Shown: positions 46,601 to 55,206, numbered from the stretch's first letter. The stretch: DNA of 64,000 bases from Sphingobacterium mizutaii (GCF_900187125.1 NZ_LT906468.1:682001-746000); one strand, 5' to 3'. Numbers and translations: made by a program. Notes: a model not told the origin generated them from the letters alone.

Positions 46601-46703
46601 AAAAAACCCTGACGATGGGCGCCAGGGTTTGATACTAACCAATTATAAACCTAAATTATGAAAAGACAATTTTAATATTAATTCTACTTATCCTTCGAAT
46701 TAT
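46601..46703 (-). ncRNA. Orphan small RNA candidate of about 100 nt
   Basis: The minus strand carries a textbook promoter (46738..46708) and, about 100 nt on, a terminator hairpin AAACCCTG/CAGGGTTT with inner CG/CG (46604-46630) followed by six T. No protein gene lies on this strand between floA and kdsC, and the hairpin has a good T-run only in the minus direction. The body is A/T-rich with no ORF of note; a plus-strand MKRQF mini-ORF looks incidental. This fits an independently transcribed small RNA. Function unknown. Confidence 0.55.
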
Positions 46704-46707
46704 GAAA

Positions 46708-46738
46708 CAAAGGTACGGTGAGAATTAACATTTACAAA
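46708..46738 (-). promoter_or_regulatory. Perfect promoter of the small RNA candidate
   Basis: TTTG at 46738..46735, a 19-nt spacer, then TACCTTTG at 46715..46708 on the minus strand: full consensus at both boxes and ideal spacing. Confidence 0.6.
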
Positions 46739-46843
46739 GAAATGTCGATAAAAAGTTTCCCTTGCAACCATTTTCTGACAATTCAATGATTTATCTGTTG
46801 CAACAAATAAAACTTTGGCGTAAATGGATTAACAATTAAAGAT

Positions 46844-46871
46844 TTTGGTCTATAAAAAATATTTACTTTTG
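46844..46871 (+). promoter_or_regulatory. Promoter of kdsC-maf
   Basis: TTTG (46844-46847) and a perfect TACTTTTG (46864-46871), with a short 16-nt spacer. The predicted start is about 10 nt before the kdsC ATG. Confidence 0.45.
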
Positions 46872-46887
46872 AAGATATCTATTCATT

Positions 46888-47406
46888 ATGGTGTTAAAGA
46901 AATTTGCTGCGATCAAAGCAGTCGTATTGGATGTTGATGGGGTCCTGACGGATGGCCGCCTTTTGGTGACAGAGGCAGGTGAGCAGTTGCGTTCATTTTT
47001 TGTGAAAGATGGATATGCCATGCAATTGGCAGTAAAAATGGGTTTGGATATTTGGGTGATTTCAGGAGGTAATTCCAATGGAGTCCGCTTGAGATTGGAG
47101 GGCTTGGGTATCAAGGAAATTCATTTAGGGGTGAAGAACAAAATGGAGGTGATGAACCAATTGATGGAGAAACATCAATTGCGTTTGGAGGATTTGATGT
47201 ATGTTGGTGATGATATGCCTGATTATGATGTGATGCAAGTGGTTGGTTTAGCGGTGTGTCCTAGCGATGCTGTGGATGATATCAAGACTATCTCGCATTA
47301 TATGTCGCCAAAGAGAGGTGGAGAAGGTGTGGTTCGTGACGTATTGGAAAAAATATTGAAGCTCCAAGGTCGTTGGGGCGTTCAGACAGAAATAAAGAGT
47401 GTTTAA
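46888..47406 (+). CDS. kdsC: KdsC-like 3-deoxy-manno-octulosonate 8-phosphate phosphatase
   Basis: A 172-residue HAD-superfamily phosphatase without a cap domain, forming tetramers in known members. It removes phosphate from KDO-8-P in lipopolysaccharide synthesis. Motifs: VVLDVDGVLTDGRLL (HAD motif I), VISGGNS (II), a Lys in the KNKMEVM region (III) and YVGDDMPDYDVM (IV), followed by the C-terminal HYMSPKRGGEGVVRDV tail typical of KdsC. The next gene, maf, starts in the stop (TAATG), so the two are coupled. No other KDO gene is in the window. Confidence 0.9.
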   Translation: MVLKKFAAIKAVVLDVDGVLTDGRLLVTEAGEQLRSFFVKDGYAMQLAVKMGLDIWVISGGNSNGVRLRLEGLGIKEIHLGVKNKMEVMNQLMEKHQLRLEDLMYVGDDMPDYDVMQVVGLAVCPSDAVDDIKTISHYMSPKRGGEGVVRDVLEKILKLQGRWGVQTEIKSV

Positions 47407-48002
47407 TGATAGTCCAACAAAAATTAAAATCAATCACCATCATATTGGGATCCAAATCGCCGCGAAGAAAAGAACTCCTGAAATCTATGGATTTAGATTT
47501 TACGGTTGAAGTCCGAGAAACAGATGAGTCCTTTGATAAAAACTTAAGCGCTATTGAAGTTGTAAGGCATATTGCTGAAGCAAAATTGGCTGCTTTTAAT
47601 GAAGCTGGCTACCAAGATAAATTAATTATTTGTGCAGATACCATCGTAGTGGACCATTTGGCTGAGGTAATCGGTAAGCCGAAAGATTCCAAGGAGGCTG
47701 AACTGGTGATAGCAGGTTTAAGTGGAAAGGAGCATCAGGTTTTTACAGCGGTTGCAATATCCTATCAAGGTCAAAAAAGATCTTTCGTTGAGGAAACCAA
47801 GGTTTGGTTCAATGACTTGGATACAGATGAAATCAATTACTATGTTGAACAATATCAGCCCATGGACAAGGCCGGATCTTATGGTATCCAAGAATGGATA
47901 GGTAGGATAGGAATCGAGAGAATCGAAGGTTCTTATGAAAATGTGATTGGCTTGCCTACTGCGAGATTGCAAAAAGAACTTAAAGAAATGTTTGCTGTTT
48001 AA
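47406..48002 (+). CDS. maf: Maf-family nucleotide pyrophosphatase
   Basis: A 198-residue house-cleaning enzyme of the Maf/HAM1-like fold that hydrolyses non-canonical or m7GTP/dTTP-type nucleotides to monophosphates. The family start ILGSKSPRRKELL (phosphate loop) is clear, then DESFD, the metal-binding CADTIVV, IGKPKDSKEA and the C-terminal DKAGSYGIQEW and ENVIGLP. The ATG at 47406 shares its first base with the kdsC stop (TAATG); the TTG at 47373 inside kdsC is rejected. A terminator follows at once. Confidence 0.93.
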   Translation: MIVQQKLKSITIILGSKSPRRKELLKSMDLDFTVEVRETDESFDKNLSAIEVVRHIAEAKLAAFNEAGYQDKLIICADTIVVDHLAEVIGKPKDSKEAELVIAGLSGKEHQVFTAVAISYQGQKRSFVEETKVWFNDLDTDEINYYVEQYQPMDKAGSYGIQEWIGRIGIERIEGSYENVIGLPTARLQKELKEMFAV

Positions 48003-48025
48003 AGGTATCCTAGCAAATAAAAATA

Positions 48026-48060
48026 AAGGGCGGAAAACAATGTTTCCCGCCCTTATTTTT
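48026..48060. terminator. Terminator between maf and the HMA-TonB receptor
   Basis: Stem AAGGGCGG/CCGCCCTT (48026-48033, 48047-48054), extended inward by AAAC/GTTT, followed by TATTTTT. It serves maf and probably the convergent receptor gene. Confidence 0.8.
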
Positions 48061-48071
48061 TACATTTTACT

Positions 48072-50729
48072 TTACTTAATATGGTATCTGATTCCAGTGT
48101 AGAACATTCTACCTGTCATCGGTCCCCAAAGCATATTGGTATCGAAATGTTGTCCAAAAGGTTGGTCAAATGCCAGAATTGGATCTTTTTGATAGAAATT
48201 GCTTAGGTTTTCTCCTCCGATATAAATATCAAAGTTTTTGTTCTTGCCCAATGTTTTGCTAACCTGCGCATTCATCGTTACATAGGCATCCGAATGACTT
48301 GCCAACTGGTATTCTACTGGATTACTGCTTGTATTTGGTAGCCTTTTCTTGCCCACTACATTCAGTGTGTAGTCAAAATGCCAACCTGAATGGGTATTGT
48401 ATGCCAAGTTCATAAAACCACGGTGTTTAGCTGTCAGTGGTTTTTGTAGCTTTCCTGATTTAAATTCTGTTTCTACATCCAGCATACGGTATGCCATTCT
48501 AGCCTCAAAGTGAGGGGCAGGCATAAACCTGAATTCAGCCTGTAAACTGTTGGAGTATGATTTTCCATCCAGGTTATAGAACGATACTTCACGAGGGTTC
48601 TCAAAATCCACTACCACTTGGTTTTGGAAGTTGTTGTGGAATAGCTCAACCGATAAGCCTGATTCTCTTCCGAACAGTTGGAAACTTTGGTCGATGGTAA
48701 ATCCGGTATTCCATGATACTTCGGGTTTTAGACCATAAGCGTTTTCACCATTTGCTAAGTTTGCTAGGCCGTTGATAGCCCTGCTAGAGGCAAAGATGCC
48801 CAGATTTTCAGCAAAGATATTCGCCGTACGTTGTCCACGACCTGAGCTTAAACGCAAGGTGGTACCCAAGATCGGCTCATAACGTAAAACTGCACGTGGG
48901 GTAGTGAACCAACCGTATAGATTGTTGTAATCCTGACGGATCCCCAAAACCGCATCAAACTTTTCGCTAGGACTGTAAGTGTATTCTGCAAAAGCACCTG
49001 CCACTGCTTCCTTACGGCCAAAGTTGTATGCGTAATCGTTATTGGAATTCACTCGTTTTAGATCTTCATCATACTCGTCATATTGCACAGAAGCTCCCAC
49101 TTTATATTTGTGGGATACATCGCCGATGATATCCTGGAACAAAAGGTTCGCATAATAGAAGTTTTGTTCATTGTCATAAGTATTCAAACCAAAGAAACTT
49201 TCTTGTTTATATTGGCTTGCAGATAATTGAAGCCCGATACTACGGTGCTTGTTGGTTGGGAATACATAACCCAACTTACCAAAACCTTCAATTCTTTGGT
49301 TTTTAAAACCTAGACCATATTTGTTGGTCGTCAATTTATCAGTGTTCTCATTGAATTCAATTTGACCACCGATCCTATCGTCATGTAGGAATTTTACCCC
49401 GAACTGAGCGATGATTCCCTTTCCATTTTCGAAGTGCCAACGGTTGACTCCGGAAAACAGGTTTCCTACTGGAATATCGCGGAAGCCATTGTCACTGAAG
49501 TTCATTTTCTTATTGTACATGAAGTTGTCATGCAGCAATAGTCCAACTGACCATTTTTCATTGATATGCTGGGAAAGGTTTAAATTGATATCCGTACGTC
49601 CCATATTATTGGCGTAAGCATTGAAAAATAGCTTCTCGCTATTATGTGGCTTCTTCAGTTCAACGTTGATTTGACCGGCCATGTTTTCAAAGCCATTGGC
49701 TACAGAACCGATCCCTTTACTGATATTGATGGCTTCGATCCAAGTTCCGGCAATACTATTCAGCCCTAATGGTGAGGCAAAGCCCCTAGGTCCTGGTAAT
49801 CCTTCTACGGTAAGTTGGGTGTAGATACCTGCAAGACCAAGCATCTGAATTTGCTTACTTCCGGTTACTGCATCACTGCTCACTACATCTACGGATGCAT
49901 TGGTCTCAAAGCTCTCACTTAAATCACAACATGCAGCCTTGAATAGCTCTTTTGCAGTAATGGTCTCTACACGGTTTGGGGTCAATTTAGAAATGTAATT
50001 CGATTTCTGTCTTCTCGTTACGACAATCTCCTGTAAGGTGTTGTTCTTGGCTTGAACAACAAGGACCTCATGCAGGTTCTTTACTTCGATGGTATCACCC
50101 TGCATACTGGCATGGGAGATAACCAACTTCCTGTAAGGTTTTTGGTGCATGATTTTGAAAACTCCATTTTCATTGGTCTTTACCTTTTTGCTTGGGTTAT
50201 CCAACCAGAAAATGGTAACCTCCGTAATTGGGGTCAAATCCCCCTTTTCACTTTCGTTCACTACGACTCCGGTTACTTCATGGTCATGATCATGGTTGTG
50301 ACCACCATCATCATCATGGTCATGTTCTTGGCCTTCTTCATGTTGATGGCCTTCTTCTGCATGTTCATGGTCATGATCGTGCTCATCTTCTGCATCCATT
50401 CTTGGATACAGACAGCATTCGTGTAATTCTTCATATACTGCATCAGGTGCACGGAACTCTTTAGTATCATGGCCTGCAGCTGCTATTCCTTGTTTGATTT
50501 TTTCCAAGGAGTTTTTGCTGGAATCAAAGGTTACCGTGGCCATACCTGTACTGCTATCCCATTCGATGGAGGTAGCACCAGCATCTTTTCCAGCGGTTTC
50601 AATGCGTTTCTTACACATAGCACAGTTGCCAGAAACTTCAAATTTTTCAGTGTTAATATTATTTTGGGCAAACAGACTTGTGCCCACAGCGATAAAAATA
50701 AATACGATTAAATATCTAAATAAGTGCAT
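48072..50729 (-). CDS. TonB-dependent receptor with N-terminal HMA domain and His-rich linker
   Basis: An 885-residue outer-membrane receptor. The signal peptide (about 1-22) is followed by a heavy-metal-associated domain (27-95) with the metal motif GNCAMCKKRIE (Cys 36, 39), a Cys pair HECC (105-106), a run very rich in His and Asp (about 114-150), a carboxypeptidase-like strand domain (about 152-230), the plug (about 235-375: LQEIVVTRR, QLTVEGLPGPRGFASPLGLN) and the barrel. It probably imports, or senses at the surface, a transition metal such as copper, zinc or nickel; which one is not readable. A HYC_CC_PP-type gene 60 nt upstream on the same strand is likely its partner. Confidence 0.88.
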   Translation of the reverse strand: MHLFRYLIVFIFIAVGTSLFAQNNINTEKFEVSGNCAMCKKRIETAGKDAGATSIEWDSSTGMATVTFDSSKNSLEKIKQGIAAAGHDTKEFRAPDAVYEELHECCLYPRMDAEDEHDHDHEHAEEGHQHEEGQEHDHDDDGGHNHDHDHEVTGVVVNESEKGDLTPITEVTIFWLDNPSKKVKTNENGVFKIMHQKPYRKLVISHASMQGDTIEVKNLHEVLVVQAKNNTLQEIVVTRRQKSNYISKLTPNRVETITAKELFKAACCDLSESFETNASVDVVSSDAVTGSKQIQMLGLAGIYTQLTVEGLPGPRGFASPLGLNSIAGTWIEAINISKGIGSVANGFENMAGQINVELKKPHNSEKLFFNAYANNMGRTDINLNLSQHINEKWSVGLLLHDNFMYNKKMNFSDNGFRDIPVGNLFSGVNRWHFENGKGIIAQFGVKFLHDDRIGGQIEFNENTDKLTTNKYGLGFKNQRIEGFGKLGYVFPTNKHRSIGLQLSASQYKQESFFGLNTYDNEQNFYYANLLFQDIIGDVSHKYKVGASVQYDEYDEDLKRVNSNNDYAYNFGRKEAVAGAFAEYTYSPSEKFDAVLGIRQDYNNLYGWFTTPRAVLRYEPILGTTLRLSSGRGQRTANIFAENLGIFASSRAINGLANLANGENAYGLKPEVSWNTGFTIDQSFQLFGRESGLSVELFHNNFQNQVVVDFENPREVSFYNLDGKSYSNSLQAEFRFMPAPHFEARMAYRMLDVETEFKSGKLQKPLTAKHRGFMNLAYNTHSGWHFDYTLNVVGKKRLPNTSSNPVEYQLASHSDAYVTMNAQVSKTLGKNKNFDIYIGGENLSNFYQKDPILAFDQPFGQHFDTNMLWGPMTGRMFYTGIRYHIK

Positions 50730-50789
50730 AGTTCATTGTGATTAAAAAAAAACTCAAAAAGTCTAGATTGATTTTGAAGTTTTATTTAA

Positions 50790-51242
50790 TCAAATGATGA
50801 ATGTGCAATTGAGAAGGTATACAGAATGAGATTCCGCAAATAAAGCGGGTTTGAAAGGAGTGGGTACCTCAGGTTTTTCCTCGATGATTTGTACCCAATT
50901 ATTGATGATCCAAGGGATCAATACGATTGCCGGAGAAAAGTCGAATGCAGTGCCAAAAAGCATTTTTGAGCGCAATTGGTCACTTTCTGTGGTCAATTCC
51001 AGGTTTACTTTTGAGTCTTGGCAAGTGTGGTCGTCTTCACATTGACTGTTGGATTCTAAATCATCAGGGTGCTCATGATCCTTGTGCAGATCAGTGCACA
51101 TCGGGCAACTGTCATGTGATACTTTTGCTTCTTCAAGAACGGAAAACATGGTACTTTTTCCACAATGGTGCATATGGATGGTAGCCCCTGTACTACATAC
51201 AGAATAAATCAATAGTAAGCATATGGCTACAATTTTTCTCAT
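50790..51242 (-). CDS. HYC_CC_PP-type small exported protein (metal-linked)
   Basis: A 150-residue protein with an N-terminal signal (about 1-20, CSTGATIH) and the pattern of the HYC_CC_PP group: HMHHCGKSTMF near residue 25, then a Cys pair SCPMC, further Cys/His (HKDHEHPDD, CEDDHTCQ), and a late proline stretch EKPEVPTPF. A hydrophobic segment (about 103-115) follows the middle. Its histidines and cysteines suggest metal binding. It lies 60 nt upstream of the HMA-TonB receptor with no terminator between them, so both are probably one unit. The function is not established. Confidence 0.75.
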   Translation of the reverse strand: MRKIVAICLLLIYSVCSTGATIHMHHCGKSTMFSVLEEAKVSHDSCPMCTDLHKDHEHPDDLESNSQCEDDHTCQDSKVNLELTTESDQLRSKMLFGTAFDFSPAIVLIPWIINNWVQIIEEKPEVPTPFKPALFAESHSVYLLNCTFII

Positions 51243-51250
51243 GTCGGTTT

Positions 51251-51258
51251 CAAATATA
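51251..51258 (-). promoter_or_regulatory. -7 box upstream of the metal-receptor operon
   Basis: The minus strand reads TATATTTG 9 nt before the ATG of the HYC_CC_PP-type gene, implying a very short or absent leader. No TTG partner is seen. Confidence 0.3.
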
Positions 51259-51364
51259 GGAAACTAACACTGAATATGTGGATAATTAATTGTAATTTTT
51301 TCTTGTCAAAAGAATTCACACTAATTATATTCGAATTGACTTAGTACTTTATAAACCTTTGCTT

Positions 51365-51478
51365 ATGGAAACTTTAGCTGCACATCCAAATCTGTTGTAT
51401 TTGGGCTTGGTAAGCCTAGTATCAGCAGGAATCTTGGTAATTTTCCTATTCAACAAAATTCTGAGAAGAGTTAATTAA
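51365..51478 (+). CDS. 37-residue single-helix membrane peptide
   Basis: A small ORF (ATG to TAA, 37 residues) starting METLAAHPNLLYLGL, with one hydrophobic helix (about 10-30: LLYLGLVSLVSAGILVIFLF) and a basic end NKILRRVN. A short N-terminus, one helix and a positive cytoplasmic tail are what real membrane micro-proteins show. An AACCTTTG box (51354-51361) and TTG at 51336 lie upstream (imperfect, 15-nt gap), and a strong terminator begins 2 nt after the stop. No homologue is recognised. Flanked by minus-strand genes on both sides. Confidence 0.6.
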   Translation: METLAAHPNLLYLGLVSLVSAGILVIFLFNKILRRVN

Positions 51479-51480
51479 AT

Positions 51481-51514
51481 AAAAAACCCTGACTCATTTG
51501 AATCAGGGTTTTTT
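51481..51514. terminator. Terminator shared by the micro-protein gene and trpA
   Basis: Perfect 12-bp stem AAAAAACCCTGA/TCAGGGTTTTTT (51481-51492, 51503-51514) between convergent genes. It abuts the trpA stop. Confidence 0.85.
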
Positions 51515-52273
51515 CTATCCTTTGATGGAGGCAATAAATTCCGGTATTTTCTCCAAATAGTTTTCTTCTGCTAATAATTTCACAAAAGCAGTTCCTACAA
51601 TGGCCCCATTAGCATATTTTGTGGCCTTTTGGAAGGTGTCTTTATTATGGATACCAAAGCCTATCACTACTGGGTTCTTGAGATCCATATCCTTGATCCG
51701 TTGAAAATAGCTTTCTGATTGCTCCTGAACATTCAATTTTGTTCCTGTTGTCGCATTTGAGGAAAGGAGGTAGATAAAACTGGTCGATAGGGAATCAATT
51801 TTTCTAATCCTGTCTTCAGAGGTTTGAGGAGTTACCAAAAAGACATTGCTCACTTGGTTCTCTTCAAATACTCCTTGGTATAATTCTTCATATTCGTACA
51901 TCGGCAAGTCTGGGATGATCGTACCATTAACTCCGACCTCCTTGCAAGCCTTGCAGAAGTTTTCTACGCCATATTGAAGGACTGGATTCACATAACCCAT
52001 GAGAAAAACTGGGATATTCACTCTTTTGCGTAAATCTTTCAATTGTTCGAATAGCACCTTTAGGGTCATGCCATTCTTCAATGCTACCTCTGAACTATGT
52101 TGGATGGTAGGACCATCAGCAACAGGATCAGAGTAGGGGAAGCCAATTTCTAGAAAGTCAGCGCCTGCTTTTTCCAGTGCTTCTGCGATATCAAGGGTGC
52201 TGTCTATCGATGGGTAGCCAGCGGTAAAATATATAGATAGCAATCCGTTTGCCTGTTTATTAATCTGTATCAT
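51515..52273 (-). CDS. trpA: Tryptophan synthase alpha subunit
   Basis: Cleaves indole-3-glycerol phosphate to indole and glyceraldehyde 3-phosphate; the indole is tunnelled to TrpB. The 252-residue TIM barrel shows FLEIGFPYSDPVADGPTIQ (catalytic Glu and Asp), FLMGYVNPV, GTIIPDLP and a late VVIGFGI and GAIVGTAFVK phosphate site. Slightly shorter than the enterobacterial form because of a short N-terminus. It is the last gene of trpD-F-B-A, 1 nt after trpB, and ends at a bidirectional terminator. Confidence 0.95.
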   Translation of the reverse strand: MIQINKQANGLLSIYFTAGYPSIDSTLDIAEALEKAGADFLEIGFPYSDPVADGPTIQHSSEVALKNGMTLKVLFEQLKDLRKRVNIPVFLMGYVNPVLQYGVENFCKACKEVGVNGTIIPDLPMYEYEELYQGVFEENQVSNVFLVTPQTSEDRIRKIDSLSTSFIYLLSSNATTGTKLNVQEQSESYFQRIKDMDLKNPVVIGFGIHNKDTFQKATKYANGAIVGTAFVKLLAEENYLEKIPEFIASIKG

Positions 52274-52274
52274 G

Positions 52275-53459
52275 TTAAAAACCGAAATATTTCATGTAAT
52301 TGTCCAAATCCTTGTCGCCTCGTCCAGAAAGACAGATGACAACTGTTTCATCTCCTTTGAAGTTCATTTTTTCTAGATGTGCTAAGGCATGCGAACTTTC
52401 AATTGCCGGAATTATCCCCTCTAGTTTTGTTAATAGGAGCCCTGCCTGCATGGCTTCGTCATCTGTCGCACTCACATAGGAACCACGACCCGATTTGAAC
52501 AGCCAAGCATGCTGCGGTCCAATGCCTGGATAATCCAAGCCCGCTGAGATGGAGTATGGTTCGATGACCTGACCATCTTCGGTTTGCATCAGGATGGATC
52601 GGCTACCATGTAATACACCCTCATTTCCTAATACTGTAGTCGCAGCAGATTCTCCACTGTCCACACCATGGCCAGCGGCTTCAACGGCGATCAATTGTAC
52701 ATCTTCATCGTCCAAGAAATGATAAAACATACCTGCTGCATTGGATCCACCCCCTACACAAGCCATGACGATATCGGCTGTTTCCTTACCTGTTTTTTCC
52801 AACAATTGTTTTTTGGTTTCCTCAGAGATGATGGATTGGAATCTAGCTACCATATCCGGATATGGATGTGGACCGACAACGGAGCCGATGATATAATGTG
52901 TATCCACAGGATTGTTTATCCAATCTCTTAACGCTTCATTGGTTGCATCTTTCAAGGTTTTGCTCCCCGAAGTCGCAGCTACCACCTTGGCGCCCATCAT
53001 TTTCATACGGGCAACATTTGGTGCTTGCCTTTGGATATCGATCTCACCCATATAAACCACACATTCTAATCCCTTTAATGCACAGACCGTAGCAGTAGCC
53101 ACACCATGCTGCCCAGCGCCTGTTTCTGCAATGATGCGTTTCTTGCCTAGTCTTTCTGCTAGTAAGATCTGTCCGATGGTATTGTTGATCTTGTGCGCTC
53201 CGGTATGGTTGAGGTCTTCGCGTTTTAAGAATATCTTGGCATTGTATTTTTCCGAAAGACGCTGAGCATGATATAGGGGAGAAGGTCTGCCCACGTAATC
53301 ACGTAATAAGTATTCAAATTCCTCCTTGAACGAAGGGTCTTCCATGATTTGCAAGTACTGATTTTGCAATTCTTCAACATTTGGATAAAGCATTTCAGGA
53401 ATATATGCCCCTCCAAACGGTCCATAGTATCCTTTATTATTTACTTGATATTTGCTCAT
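52275..53459 (-). CDS. trpB: Tryptophan synthase beta subunit
   Basis: PLP enzyme that joins indole and serine to make tryptophan. 394 residues with the standard blocks: [20 protein letters not shown] (PLP Lys), [14 protein letters not shown], the phosphate-binding [23 protein letters not shown] [14 protein letters not shown], and CLSGRGDKD at the end. The start overlaps trpF by 23 nt and the stop lies 1 nt from trpA, ensuring matched alpha/beta production. Confidence 0.97.
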   Translation of the reverse strand: MSKYQVNNKGYYGPFGGAYIPEMLYPNVEELQNQYLQIMEDPSFKEEFEYLLRDYVGRPSPLYHAQRLSEKYNAKIFLKREDLNHTGAHKINNTIGQILLAERLGKKRIIAETGAGQHGVATATVCALKGLECVVYMGEIDIQRQAPNVARMKMMGAKVVAATSGSKTLKDATNEALRDWINNPVDTHYIIGSVVGPHPYPDMVARFQSIISEETKKQLLEKTGKETADIVMACVGGGSNAAGMFYHFLDDEDVQLIAVEAAGHGVDSGESAATTVLGNEGVLHGSRSILMQTEDGQVIEPYSISAGLDYPGIGPQHAWLFKSGRGSYVSATDDEAMQAGLLLTKLEGIIPAIESSHALAHLEKMNFKGDETVVICLSGRGDKDLDNYMKYFGF

Positions 53460-54078
53460 TTCTAATGGTTTTCAATGCTAATTTTAATTTTTCTATGTCT
53501 TTCAGTCCAGGTTCGATTTCAAATTTAGAATTTAGATCCAGACCGATCAATTTGTTGTCTTCAAAGTTGACAGCTTCTTTTAGATTTTCCAATGAAAGTC
53601 CACCGCTTAAGAAATAGGGTGTTTCAAAGGGATATTCTTTTAGTTTTTGCCAATTGAAGGTGACACCAGTGCCTCCATATGCGGGGCTCTTGCTGTCAAA
53701 CAGGAAGTAATCCACATGCCCAATATAGGGTTCCAATTGCTTCCAATCAAAATCTTCGTCAATTCCGAAAGCTTTGATAACTTCGAAATCTTTGGCCTTT
53801 AATGCTGTGGCAAGTTCAAGGGGTTCATGGCCATGTAATTGTATGCTGTTCAGGTTGAACCTTTCAGCGGCCTTGATGATCTCGTCAAAATCCGAATTTA
53901 CAAATACACCTGCTTTTTTGATGCCATTTGCTATAGTAATATTCACTAGGTCGCCAACGTACCTTGCAGATTTCCGATAGAAAATATGACCGATATATTG
54001 GATAGGGAGCTCCAAGATCTGCAAGATATTTTGCTCTTCCTTCATCCCGCAGACCTTTACTAATAATTCCTTAGCCAT
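53437..54078 (-). CDS. trpF: Phosphoribosylanthranilate isomerase
   Basis: Catalyses the Amadori rearrangement in tryptophan synthesis. The 213-residue TIM barrel begins with LVKVCGMKE (catalytic Cys), contains IQLHGHEP, a catalytic Asp in [20 protein letters not shown], and ends with [10 protein letters not shown] and [17 protein letters not shown]. It overlaps trpD by 8 nt and trpB by 23 nt. trpC, which often precedes trpF in this phylum, is absent, so indole-glycerol-phosphate synthase must be encoded elsewhere. Confidence 0.95.
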   Translation of the reverse strand: MAKELLVKVCGMKEEQNILQILELPIQYIGHIFYRKSARYVGDLVNITIANGIKKAGVFVNSDFDEIIKAAERFNLNSIQLHGHEPLELATALKAKDFEVIKAFGIDEDFDWKQLEPYIGHVDYFLFDSKSPAYGGTGVTFNWQKLKEYPFETPYFLSGGLSLENLKEAVNFEDNKLIGLDLNSKFEIEPGLKDIEKLKLALKTIRNEQISSK

Positions 54079-55060
54079 TTATCAATGTTTTAAAGCTCCT
54101 CAAAGCTTTATGTCCTAAAAGTGATTCTTCGGCCTCATAATAACAATCAGCAAAGCTTTTCTCTGGGTGGAAAGTCTTTATTCCAAAAGCAGCATTGGTC
54201 AATACTACATTGTTTTGGATATCTGTGCCTTCTCCTTCGATGATCTGCCTGAAGATCTTGGCAGCCTCTTCGATGGATTCACCACCCGCAAGGTCTTCTG
54301 GAGCAATCGCCGTAAAACCAAGTTCATCAACGGTATAATAGTTCTCGCCTTGATTATTGATGACCTTAAAATCGCCCGTTAAAGATATTTCATCATAGCC
54401 ATCCATAGCGTGCATAATACTGTATTGTTTGTCGGTATTCTGGTAGAGATAAGCATAAAGCCTAGCCAATTCAAGACTAAATACTCCAACCGATTGGAAC
54501 TTCGGATTTGCAGGGTTGGTCAATGGTCCCAACATATTGAAAAAGGTCTTCACCGCTAGAGCTTTGCGGATTGGCGCTACTGTCTTCATGGCTGGATGAA
54601 ACAGAGGCGCATGCAGGAAGCAGATGTTCGCTGTTTCTAATTGTTTCTTTAGAACATCTTTATCAGCGGTGAAAGTATAGCCCAAGTATTCCATTACATT
54701 GGAAGAACCACAGCTTGAAGAGACTCCGACATTGCCATGTTTTGCCACATGGTAACCTGCTCCAGCTACCACGAAAGAAGCGAGAGTAGAAATGTTGAAG
54801 GTGTTTTTCCCATCGCCACCAGTTCCGCACATGTCGATTAAATCGAAACCATCGAAGTCTACCTTATTGCAAAGGTCGTACATCGCATCACGGAAACCGC
54901 CCAGCTCCTCCACGCGGATGCTGCGCATTCCATAGATGGTCATAAAGGCTGCAATTTGGTGGGTGTCGTATTTTCCTGTTGCAATGTTTGTCAGGATATC
55001 ATAAGCCTCTTTTCTGCTGAAGGACTTGTATTCAAATAGATGCGCTAAAATTTCTTTCAT
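54071..55060 (-). CDS. trpD: Anthranilate phosphoribosyltransferase
   Basis: Transfers ribose 5-phosphate from PRPP to anthranilate. The 329-residue protein shows the family blocks DMCGTGGDGKNTFNIST (PRPP loop), KHGNVGVSSSCGSSNVMEYLG, a LHAPLFHPAMKTVAPIRKAL helix, NMLGPLTNPANP and the late DEISLTG. The first structural gene of the operon, 12 nt behind an attenuator terminator and a Trp-rich leader peptide. trpE and trpG are not upstream, so the anthranilate synthase genes are elsewhere. Confidence 0.96.
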   Translation of the reverse strand: MKEILAHLFEYKSFSRKEAYDILTNIATGKYDTHQIAAFMTIYGMRSIRVEELGGFRDAMYDLCNKVDFDGFDLIDMCGTGGDGKNTFNISTLASFVVAGAGYHVAKHGNVGVSSSCGSSNVMEYLGYTFTADKDVLKKQLETANICFLHAPLFHPAMKTVAPIRKALAVKTFFNMLGPLTNPANPKFQSVGVFSLELARLYAYLYQNTDKQYSIMHAMDGYDEISLTGDFKVINNQGENYYTVDELGFTAIAPEDLAGGESIEEAAKIFRQIIEGEGTDIQNNVVLTNAAFGIKTFHPEKSFADCYYEAEESLLGHKALRSFKTLING

Positions 55061-55071
55061 ATTTTTTCAAT

Positions 55072-55100
55072 AAAAAAGGGCTTGCCGAAAAGGCAAGCCC
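55072..55100 (-). terminator. trp operon attenuator terminator
   Basis: On the minus strand: perfect 9-bp GC-rich stem GGGCTTGCC/GGCAAGCCC (55100..55078) with a TTTTC loop and a run of six T, located between the leader peptide and trpD. It is inside the operon leader, so it works as a conditional terminator rather than a gene end. The 5' arm can alternatively pair with GGCAG at 55136-55132 just upstream. Confidence 0.8.
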
Positions 55101-55147
55101 ACTATTATTTAGTTCTTTAATTCAACCAATAGGTGTCTGCCACAACA

Positions 55148-55195
55148 TTATTTGTTGTGCCACCACCAAGCTGTATTGAATTGTATTGTTATCAT
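55148..55195 (-). CDS. trpL: trp leader peptide with three tandem Trp codons
   Basis: A 15-codon ORF, MITIQFNTAWWWHNK, ending TAA, whose Trp codons (TGG TGG TGG, 55168..55160) stand in a row. Its 3' half forms a hairpin with the following sequence (CACAACA 55159..55153 with TGTTGTG 55147..55141, plus GGTG/CACC), the classical 1:2 pairing. When tryptophan is scarce, a ribosome stalled on the Trp codons would free the second arm, whose GGCAG can pair with the first arm of the terminator and let RNA polymerase enter trpD. This is too short for usual gene calls. A classical attenuation mechanism is inferred from these parts. Confidence 0.8.
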   Translation of the reverse strand: MITIQFNTAWWWHNK

Positions 55196-55206
55196 CGTTA
55201 GTTCAA

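Noticed and set aside
46660..46677. Plus-strand mini-ORF MKRQF as a leader peptide
   Set aside because: No regulatory codon run, no plus-strand promoter before it, and kdsC has its own promoter downstream.
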